DNA from: an uncultured Erysipelotrichaceae bacterium
GTDB lineage: Bacteria; Bacillota_I; Bacilli_A; RF39; UBA660
DNA: 21,015 nt
Assembly: GCA_902768065.1 (NCBI GenBank)
Contig: CACXJP010000041.1
Location: 1-21,015, forward strand
Reading direction: 5' to 3'
Positions 15,782 through 21,015 of this stretch are shown here, in pieces. The notes under the pieces were generated by a model. That model searched no databases. It worked only from the letters and a program-made list of their open reading frames with translations, and was not told the origin of the DNA. How positions within the stretch are numbered: the stretch's first letter is position 1; every line of letters begins with the position of its first letter. The translations under genes were made by a program, and so were the position numbers.

Positions 15782-15842
15782 ATTATCACTCCATTATATA
15801 ATTATACACTATATTTAAATTTATTTTTAGTTAATTTCATTT

Positions 15843-15870
15843 AAAAAGACTATAAAATTATAGTCTTTTT
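15843..15870 (-). terminator. Terminator left over from the ZIP transporter remnant
   Basis: AAAAAGACTATAA (15843-15855) pairs with TTATAGTCTTTTT (15858-15870). On the minus strand a T-run follows. It lies just after the ZIP stop codon, so it was probably that gene's own terminator, and it insulates the YibE/F promoter region. Confidence 0.8.
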
Positions 15871-15876
15871 ATGTAT

Positions 15877-15969
15877 TTATCCTAATGCTACATCTAGTAT
15901 CATCATTATTATAAAACCTATTGAAAATCCTATTGTTCCTAAATTTGAATGTTTTCCTACTTGTGATGA
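15877..15969 (-). pseudogene. ZIP family metal transporter, C-terminal remnant
   Basis: Thirty codons read SSQVGKHSNLGTIGFSIGF then IIMMILDVALG before TAA. The final GF.IGF.IMMILDVALG is the characteristic last transmembrane helix of ZIP (ZupT-like) zinc/iron permeases. The frame continues upstream for a while, but the residues no longer look like ZIP, and no start or ribosome site exists. The rest of the gene (about 230 residues) is missing. Confidence 0.7.
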
Positions 15970-16100
15970 TGGGATTAATTGACAATTTATGTTATGAAGT
16001 AATTTATCATAAACATAATGATATGAACTATGATTTAATGAGAGAATTAGTAATTGATACTATAAAAAACTTATTTAAAAACGACTTAGTATATTACTAG
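15966..16100 (+). pseudogene. Truncated plus-strand ORF, C-terminal remnant of an unknown protein
   Basis: From ATG 15966 the frame gives 44 residues (MMGLIDNLCYEVIYHKHNDM, then NYDLMRELVIDTIKNLFKND and LVYY). Composition is helical and protein-like, perhaps the last helices of a TetR-type regulator, but that is a guess. No ribosome site precedes it. It begins where the opposing ZIP homology ends, and keeps a terminator directly after its stop. Confidence 0.45.
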
Positions 16101-16108
16101 GTCGTTTT
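16077..16108. terminator. Bidirectional terminator
   Basis: AAAACGACTTAGTA pairs with TACTAGGTCGTTTT (one G-T wobble) around a TAT loop, with T-runs on both strands. It serves the truncated plus-strand frame and the minus-strand gene ending at 16124. Confidence 0.9.
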
Positions 16109-16123
16109 ATATTATTTTTTGTT

Positions 16124-17074
16124 TTAATTATTTTTTAATTTTTTTACCATTTGTTTTGCTTCTTTAATATCGTTTTTATTTACTCCGGGATTCAGTCTTA
16201 ATGGAATTCTTGGTTCCCTTGTAATATTGATTTTTGGTACACTTTTTAGTTGTTCCAAACTATATTTTGTTACAGGTATATCATAAATATTAACTTTATA
16301 ATCGTCTTCTTTAACAAACACTATTTCAACACCTTGAATAGTAATATTACCATTGTTTATTCTTATAATTAACATAGATTCATTAACTTTAAAATTAAAA
16401 TCTATTGCTGAATAATCAATGTTTTTGAAACTTTTTTCAGCATATTCTATAAACCATGGGTTATCTCTTAAATATCTTCCAACAGATGATTCGGGATCTT
16501 CTATCTCTCTTTTAAAAGCTTGAACATTTTTTGATAAACTTTCTTTTATATATTTATGAATTTCTTCTTTACTTGGAATTACTTCTTGATTATTAATTGG
16601 AATACCTCCTGATAAAGAAACATAGTAAATTTCTTCTTTATTATTATTATTACTATTACCTATAAATTTTAATAATTCATCATATGTCATATGTTTAATA
16701 TACTCTGTAGGCTGTTTTATACTACTAACTAACAATGCTTGATTATTATCTTTTACAGCATAACTTTCTAACCAAAAACCATTCCCTATTCTAATGTATG
16801 GTTTATCAAAGTCTAAAATTTGATTAGTATAGGCAAATTTTTTAAATAATATTCTTGAGTAATGTGTTGGTATATTAGAATAAGGGAATTGTTTTCTTCT
16901 TTCATCTTCCAGATATTTGTTTATATATATTCTTGATTCTGGTGTATGATGATATAACATACCGTCTGGACTTACTATTGTTAATGCATTTTGATATGGT
17001 ATCATTACTTGGACGCAGTCATTTCCCACATAATGACTCTTTATTTTTTGTACAAATTCATTTATTTTTTTCAT
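16124..17074 (-). CDS. Hypothetical protein (316 residues)
   Basis: The family is not recognised. The sequence is soluble, without a signal peptide or membrane segment. About 20-145 is beta-rich with an aromatic stretch (DKPYIRIGNGFWLESYAV). An Asn/Lys linker (GNSNNNNKEE, about 139-148) separates it from a second half with a helical part (EEIHKYIKESLSKNVQAFKR) and a beta part (ESMLIIRINNGNITIQGVEI). It ends in a basic helix (KEAKQMVKKLKNN-like). AGGAG lies just 3 nt from the ATG. It stands alone, 71 nt downstream of the ATP-grasp gene, and ends in a strong terminator. Confidence 0.75.
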   Translation of the reverse strand: MKKINEFVQKIKSHYVGNDCVQVMIPYQNALTIVSPDGMLYHHTPESRIYINKYLEDERRKQFPYSNIPTHYSRILFKKFAYTNQILDFDKPYIRIGNGFWLESYAVKDNNQALLVSSIKQPTEYIKHMTYDELLKFIGNSNNNNKEEIYYVSLSGGIPINNQEVIPSKEEIHKYIKESLSKNVQAFKREIEDPESSVGRYLRDNPWFIEYAEKSFKNIDYSAIDFNFKVNESMLIIRINNGNITIQGVEIVFVKEDDYKVNIYDIPVTKYSLEQLKSVPKINITREPRIPLRLNPGVNKNDIKEAKQMVKKLKNN

Positions 17075-17145
17075 ATACTCCTATTTTATATTTCCTTTCA
17101 ACCTTTATTATTACAATATTTATTTAATTATTATTTACTATATTA

Positions 17146-18189
17146 TTACTTTTCATATAAAATTATATCTTCTAAGTATCTATTCATAATTATTTCTTTG
17201 GGTCTAATATTTATTGGCAACTTTTCTTTTAAATAATATTTTAATTCTAAATATGGGAAATTTATTCCTGCTAGAGTTGAAGAATAAATTTGTCCTTGAA
17301 TTCTGATATTTATTTCAATTAGTTTTAGCACTTTATTTTTATCGTATGCTACTTCAAAACCTATATTACCATTTAACTTTAGCAACTTTGTAATTTTTTT
17401 ACAATATTCTAAAACTTCTTTATTATTTTCTATTTTGCATTTGATAGTATTTCCTATTTCAAAATCAAGTACTTTTCCTGCAACTGAATATAATGTTTTC
17501 CCTTTTTTTGCAAGAATATTTACATTATATAAATCTCCCTCAATATATTCCATCAAAAGCATTTGTGGTATTTTTTTACATTTTTCCATTGATTTAATCA
17601 AAAATTCATAATTAATATATTTTGAGGTTGGTTTATTATTGAATAGATATTCTTCATAGTCTATGTCTTTTTTTATTATTCTAAAACCTCTGCTACCACT
17701 TGATGTAAATGGCTTATAACATAATGTGTTTTTGGGAAATCCTAATAATTTACAACCATTTTTTAATTCTTTAATTGTTTCAAATTTATAATTGTTAGGA
17801 ACATCAATATTATTTTCTTTTAGAAAATTATAAAGCTTATATTTATCTTGTACTAATTCTATTTTACTTGCATCATTTATACATACAATTATATTTTCTC
17901 CTCTTAATCTTTCTTTATTTTTTGCAAGTGTTAATAATTCATCATCTACTAATGGTATTATAAAATTAATTTTTTCTTTTTTACAAATTTTAATTAATGT
18001 TGGTATATATTCTTCATCAGATGCTTTTTTACATTGATAAAATTTATCAATGTATTTATTTGATACATTTTTTTTAATATCTACACCTACAACATAAATG
18101 CTTCTTTCTTTAACTTCTTTATAATTCTTAATAATACTTGGTGCAACTATTGCGCCACATCCTGTAACTAATATTCTTAAATCATTCAT
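17146..18189 (-). CDS. CarB-like ATP-grasp ligase
   Basis: The protein has 347 residues from ATG 18189, which overlaps the end of the PIG-L gene by 8 nt; a TTG at 18204 is less likely. The N-terminal pre-ATP-grasp Rossmann-like domain starts LRILVTGCGAIVAPSII (4-20) and includes PLVDDELL (79-86). The ATP-grasp domain has CYKPFTSSGSRGF (157-169, the glycine-rich phosphate loop), MEYIEGDLYNVNIL (213-226) and GFEVAYD...KLIEINIRIQG (277-299, with metal-binding Glu292 and Asn294). Such enzymes join a carboxylate to an amine using ATP. The substrate is not shown, but the coupled de-N-acetylase suggests it acylates the exposed amine. Confidence 0.88.
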   Translation of the reverse strand: MNDLRILVTGCGAIVAPSIIKNYKEVKERSIYVVGVDIKKNVSNKYIDKFYQCKKASDEEYIPTLIKICKKEKINFIIPLVDDELLTLAKNKERLRGENIIVCINDASKIELVQDKYKLYNFLKENNIDVPNNYKFETIKELKNGCKLLGFPKNTLCYKPFTSSGSRGFRIIKKDIDYEEYLFNNKPTSKYINYEFLIKSMEKCKKIPQMLLMEYIEGDLYNVNILAKKGKTLYSVAGKVLDFEIGNTIKCKIENNKEVLEYCKKITKLLKLNGNIGFEVAYDKNKVLKLIEINIRIQGQIYSSTLAGINFPYLELKYYLKEKLPINIRPKEIIMNRYLEDIILYEK

Positions 18190-18862
18190 ATGTTTCACGC
18201 TCAAATGCTATTATGAATCCTTCTGCATATTCAAGTTTTGATTGACTTCCTCTTAGTGTTGCAAGTGCTTCAATTGTATTTATACTTCTTGGATGTGGAT
18301 AATTTCTTAATGCTCCATCGTAAAATGATAATGCCCTTATTTTTGCATCTATTCCTTCTTTTTTTATTTCAAAAAAATAATTTGGTGAGAAGGATAAATT
18401 ATTTATCCAATCTGTTGCTGATAACACTTCCATATATAAGTATTTTTTTATTTCTTTTTCATTATTATTTCTTTGAAATAAACGAACTGCTTCATCACAA
18501 CATTCACTTGTTATTTTATGATCTATATTTATATCATTTCTATAATGTGTTATAACAATATCTGGTTTAAATGTGCAAATCGCTGCTTCTATAAATTGTA
18601 CAAGACTTAGATGGTCAATTGTATTTAATTTTATATTTGGAAACAATCCGAATTTGATATTTTTCTTTGGAACTCCTAGTGATTTTAAACTTTTTATAGC
18701 TTGTCCTTTTATATTATAGCTTTTTATATTTTTTCTTGCTTCTGCATTAGAACACATAAAACAAATATAAACTTTATTATTATTTTTTAATAAATTGTAT
18801 ATCATCCCACCAGCACCTAATACTTCATCATCTGGGTGAGCAACTACAAATAAATAATTCAT
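18182..18862 (-). CDS. PIG-L (LmbE) family de-N-acetylase
   Basis: The protein has 226 residues from ATG 18862 (GGGAG 8 nt upstream; the ATG at 18880 has no such site). The zinc and catalytic motif AHPDDE is at 8-13 and the second motif THYRNDINIDH at 105-115 supplies the third histidine. A C-terminal ALRNYPHPRSINTIEALATLRGSQ segment is typical of sugar-acting family members. The family removes the acetyl group from N-acetylglucosamine-type substrates such as GlcNAc-PI, GlcNAc-Mal or surface sugars. First gene of a two-gene operon with a clear promoter and a roughly 100-nt leader. Confidence 0.93.
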   Translation of the reverse strand: MNYLFVVAHPDDEVLGAGGMIYNLLKNNNKVYICFMCSNAEARKNIKSYNIKGQAIKSLKSLGVPKKNIKFGLFPNIKLNTIDHLSLVQFIEAAICTFKPDIVITHYRNDINIDHKITSECCDEAVRLFQRNNNEKEIKKYLYMEVLSATDWINNLSFSPNYFFEIKKEGIDAKIRALSFYDGALRNYPHPRSINTIEALATLRGSQSKLEYAEGFIIAFERETYE

Positions 18863-18884
18863 ACGAAAAACTCCCATCATTTAA

Positions 18885-18909
18885 TTTGTGCTATTTATTA
18901 TGACACAAA
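18885..18909. repeat. Inverted repeat in the PIG-L leader
   Basis: TTTGTG (18885-18890) and CACAAA (18904-18909) flank a 13-nt AT-rich centre, 22-47 nt before the PIG-L start. It could be an operator or a small leader hairpin, or may be chance in AT-rich sequence. A CATAAT box inside it could be a second -10. Confidence 0.3.
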
Positions 18910-18969
18910 TGGACTAATTTATCCAAAATTTTTAGAAATTGAGGAAACTCAGTTCTTTTTGTTGTGATT

Positions 18970-18998
18970 ATCATATCATAAAAATTTAAATTTGACAA
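18970..18998 (-). promoter_or_regulatory. Promoter of the PIG-L/ATP-grasp operon
   Basis: Minus strand TTGTCA (18993-18998), 17-nt spacer, TATGAT (18970-18975). It starts right after the terminator at 19014-19041, so the operon is insulated from the immunity cluster. Confidence 0.65.
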
Positions 18999-19013
18999 AA
19001 CTTAGATAAACAC

Positions 19014-19041
19014 AAAAAAGACTAGTTTCTCCTAGCCTTTT
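19014..19041 (-). terminator. Terminator downstream of the immunity-type cluster
   Basis: Minus strand AAAAGGCTAG pairs with CTAGTCTTTT (one G-T wobble) around GAGAAA and is followed by further T residues. It lies 10 nt after the stop of the peptide remnant at 19051-19164. Confidence 0.75.
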
Positions 19042-19050
19042 ATACTTTAA

Positions 19051-19164
19051 TTACTTATTGCTTCCTGCTTTGATTGCAGCTTGTGTAGCAATATTACTTG
19101 CAACACATGTACCCTATACAATGGGACAACTTTCTGTGATTAATTTATATAATGTTTTGAACAT
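19051..19164 (-). pseudogene. Small peptide frame broken by an in-frame TAG
   Basis: ATG at 19164 reads MFKTLYKLITESCPIV and then TAG (19114-19116). The same frame continues GTCVASNIATQAAIKAGSNK and ends TAA before a terminator. If the TAG replaced a sense codon such as CAG, the product would be 37 residues with two cysteines. I do not recognise it and no clear ribosome site precedes it, so it may be the tail of a lost gene or a chance frame. Confidence 0.3.
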
Positions 19165-19193
19165 CGTAATATCTTAATCTTCCGATTATTTTT

Positions 19194-19367
19194 TTACTCT
19201 TTATTAAATGGTTTTAAATTGCTTACTGCATCTTTTTGCGTAATTTCACTGGCATTATTATCTATATCAATCAATTTATATTTTGTATTACCCATACCTA
19301 ACTCATGCATATAAGAAAGTTGTCTTAATCCATGTCTAGTTTCTATTCTTTCTAAAAAGCTATATCT
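19194..19367 (-). pseudogene. Gene remnant after the DUF6985-like gene
   Basis: Fifty-seven codons in a frame different from the preceding gene, overlapping its last codons. They read RYSFLERIETRHGLRQLSYM, then HELGMGNTKYKLIDIDNN and a short ASEITQKDAV stretch, ending TAA. The residues look like genuine protein, but there is no start codon with a ribosome site and I recognise no family. It is probably the C-terminus of a former gene joined by deletion to the end of the gene at 19352. Confidence 0.45.
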
Positions 19368-19846
19368 TTATAACCTATTTTTTTAATTTCTTCATTAATT
19401 ATTTGCACGCCTATGCCATTATCATCTATATCTTCGCCATATTTCTTACTAAACGTAAGATATACACATCTACCTGAATAAACATCATCCATCATACTTG
19501 CATAAGGAATAATAATTCCATCTAATTCAATTTGTTTTTCCATCTCACTTATAGTATTAATCTCTGGCCACCATCTATCAAACTCTTCTTTATCATCTGG
19601 ACCATAAGAACCTTTTTCTTCGTCATTATAATAATCCAAAACTTTTTTGATAACATTGTGCTGTATTTTATCCCAATTTTCAATAAGTTTATTATAACTT
19701 TCATACTGTATATCATCTATCTTATCATCTTCAGTCTGAATAATTAAAATTGGCTTTACAGTTGTTCCTAAAAAATCAGCTTTAATTTCTCCTTGAAATC
19801 CTTCATCTTCAACATATTCTAATTTATTTAAATCTATTTCACTCAT
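19352..19846 (-). CDS. DUF6985/DUF2004-like protein, probable immunity-type
   Basis: A 164-residue acidic soluble protein. A beta strand with FLGTTVKPILIIQTEDD (25-41) is followed by IQYESYNKLIENWDKIQHNV and the tyrosine-rich end VLDYYND. A central EFDRWWPEI stretch and a closing strand pair (GRCVYLTFSKKYGED) follow. The Q..SY..L..N...I...V...L.YY pattern is that of DUF6985/DUF2004 proteins, which often lie in contact-dependent toxin immunity arrays. The immunity role is inferred. AAGGAG lies 5 nt before the ATG, and the gene follows the SUKH-like gene by 9 nt in one operon. No cognate toxin is visible. Confidence 0.7.
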   Translation of the reverse strand: MSEIDLNKLEYVEDEGFQGEIKADFLGTTVKPILIIQTEDDKIDDIQYESYNKLIENWDKIQHNVIKKVLDYYNDEEKGSYGPDDKEEFDRWWPEINTISEMEKQIELDGIIIPYASMMDDVYSGRCVYLTFSKKYGEDIDDNGIGVQIINEEIKKIGYKDIAF

Positions 19847-19855
19847 TTTTTCTCC

Positions 19856-20473
19856 TTAATTACAATAATCTTTAATAAATTTTTCTAATGATTTTTGTCC
19901 ATCATCTAAACCAAATAAGGAGTATGAATCCAAATATCCTTCTTTTCCTTTAATCAGAAAAAAAGGTTTTGCTGTCATACCAAGTTTTAAAATATGATAT
20001 ATTTTACTTGAATCTTTTTCAAAGCATTTTTTTTCTATAAAACTATTAAGTATTCCTGAACTTTTATACTCTTTATTCTGTTCTTCAAATATTTTATAAA
20101 AACTTTTTTCATCACTAAGTTCGCTAATAAAACCACTTTTTAAAGTAGATACAACATTCATGAATTCATCAATATTTCTAGCTACTATACCACATTCTCC
20201 TTCAGTTCCTATATAACCAATTTTTTCATTATTCAGAACAACCCACAATCCACCAGATGCATCTCTGGCAAATGGTTTAATATCATAATTTGGCTCTCCT
20301 GGTCCACACATATCTTCAAACCATAGTTGATCTTCTTGAAATTTGATAATTTCATTAACATCATAAATATCAACATCACAATAGTAAAAAGCTTCTTTTA
20401 AATTCTTATCACTATTTATCTCATCTAAATATTTAACTACTTTTCTAGGCAAATTAGTTTCATCATAACTCAT
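19856..20473 (-). CDS. SUKH/SMI1-KNR4-like protein, probable immunity-type
   Basis: The protein has 205 residues from ATG 20473 (GGGAGAG 6 nt upstream; a TTG two codons earlier is less likely). The core is PFARDASGGLWVVLNNEKIG (72-91) followed by YIGTEGECGIVARNIDEFM (92-110), a D.(S/T)GG.W...............G.EGE.G..A.(N/D)..EF pattern. It occurs in SMI1/KNR4-type (SUKH superfamily) proteins, many of which neutralise polymorphic toxins. The placement in the superfamily is by recognition and not certain. Membrane segments and signal peptide are absent. It lies 41 nt downstream of the DUF2625 gene. Confidence 0.65.
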   Translation of the reverse strand: MSYDETNLPRKVVKYLDEINSDKNLKEAFYYCDVDIYDVNEIIKFQEDQLWFEDMCGPGEPNYDIKPFARDASGGLWVVLNNEKIGYIGTEGECGIVARNIDEFMNVVSTLKSGFISELSDEKSFYKIFEEQNKEYKSSGILNSFIEKKCFEKDSSKIYHILKLGMTAKPFFLIKGKEGYLDSYSLFGLDDGQKSLEKFIKDYCN

Positions 20474-20514
20474 AAACAACTCTCCCTTCCTTTTTACACT
20501 ATTAACATAAACAT

Positions 20515-21015
20515 TTATCTATTCTGCATTGATTTAAAGTTTATGTTAAATCTTATTAATTCATCTATTGGAACTATTTTTCTATCTCTTTTTTCTATAT
20601 CACAATTTGATTGTAATAATGGATAAAAATGATATCCTTCTGTTAGTTTTAAACTCTTACAATCTTCTTTCCAATTATTCCATCTATATAATTCATAAAA
20701 TTTACTAACATCATCTATTTTATTAATTAAACAATCTATAAATTGTGTATAATATACTTCTAAATTCTCCCACTCATTAGTATCTGGAGCAAAATAATAT
20801 ACATAATCATCTTTTAATCCAAACAATCCACCTAATATATCTTCTCCAATTAATATATCAACACTTTTTGAACTATTATAGTTATCATTTTTTAAAGTAA
20901 CATTTAACTCTCCACATCCATACAATCTAATCCAATTATTTACTACTATTCCACCACATCTTATAAATTGTTCATAAAAAAATTTGTCTTTATATTGTGA
21001 ATATTTCTTCTCAAA
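20515..21015 (-). CDS. DUF2625 family protein, 5' end outside the window
   Basis: The open frame runs in from the window edge: 166 codons from the edge to TAG. The TTG at 20925 is not a start, because the 30 codons before it fit the family (FIRCGGIVVNNWIRLYGCGE). Later motifs are ILIGEDILGGLFGL, YYFAPDTNEWENL and FYELYRWNNWKEDC. Together they match DUF2625 (GG....GW.R..GSG ... DVLGGFFA ... PD...WE.L ... FY...RW). Its function is unknown. Family members often occur beside SUKH and other immunity genes, as here. The product is predicted to be cytoplasmic and is the first visible gene of the immunity-type operon. Confidence 0.85.
   Translation of the reverse strand, partial: FEKKYSQYKDKFFYEQFIRCGGIVVNNWIRLYGCGELNVTLKNDNYNSSKSVDILIGEDILGGLFGLKDDYVYYFAPDTNEWENLEVYYTQFIDCLINKIDDVSKFYELYRWNNWKEDCKSLKLTEGYHFYPLLQSNCDIEKRDRKIVPIDELIRFNINFKSMQNR

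Noticed and set aside
18238..18555. 105-codon Leu/Phe/Tyr-rich plus-strand frame opposite the PIG-L gene
   Set aside because: Its hydrophobic composition is what antisense of AT-rich Lys/Asn/Glu codons gives. The minus strand carries a recognisable enzyme.
1..21015. tRNA or rRNA genes and insertion sequences
   Set aside because: Reading both strands I saw no cloverleaf with a T-loop GTTCAA-type motif, no rRNA segment, and no transposase or terminal inverted repeats of IS type.

Overview
This window comes from a very AT-rich, low-GC Gram-positive-type bacterium, probably an uncultured Bacilli/Mollicutes-related gut lineage (RF39- or Erysipelotrichia-like; this placement is inference). The signs are an Ala-type T-box leader, strong AGGAGG or GGTGAT Shine-Dalgarno sites, compact hairpin/T-run terminators, MntP, YibE/F and lipobox lipoproteins. 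TGG encodes Trp and TGA is used as a stop (genes ending at 4345 and 18182), so the Mycoplasma code is unlikely. Nearly all genes lie on the minus strand.

Left third (1-7000), housekeeping. The tail of rarA (+) converges on a tight minus-strand operon: T-box leader, deoxynucleotide-kinase-like gene, UPF0200-like P-loop kinase, alaS, holA. All junctions overlap. The specifier looks like GCU (Ala), so charging of tRNA-Ala should control alaS and, unusually, two nucleotide kinases and a replication clamp-loader subunit. An AI-2E family transporter lies upstream and a YigZ/IMPACT gene is divergent from it.

Middle (7000-16100), accessory and eroding. Intact genes are a small lipoprotein, an ABC exporter pair with a GNAT gene, a GtrA flippase-like protein, the Mn exporter MntP and a YibE/F pair. 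Between them are several decaying genes: two copies of the same roughly 29-residue N-terminus of a P-loop kinase, a Nudix C-terminus joined to one copy out of frame, a Nudix gene with an in-frame nonsense codon, a lipoprotein with no start codon, a 433-codon open frame whose first 97 codons lack a usable start, and a ZIP transporter C-terminus colliding head-on with a truncated plus-strand frame. Their terminators mostly survive.

Right third (16100-21015), surface and conflict genes. After an unrecognised 316-residue protein comes a two-gene operon: an overlapping PIG-L (LmbE) de-N-acetylase and a CarB-like ATP-grasp ligase, a plausible pair for deacetylating an amino sugar and then acylating the free amine. 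The window ends in a minus-strand run of DUF2625, a SUKH/SMI1-KNR4-like gene and a DUF6985/DUF2004-like gene. Such proteins are typical of polymorphic-toxin immunity arrays. No toxin is visible here, but two gene remnants lie downstream.
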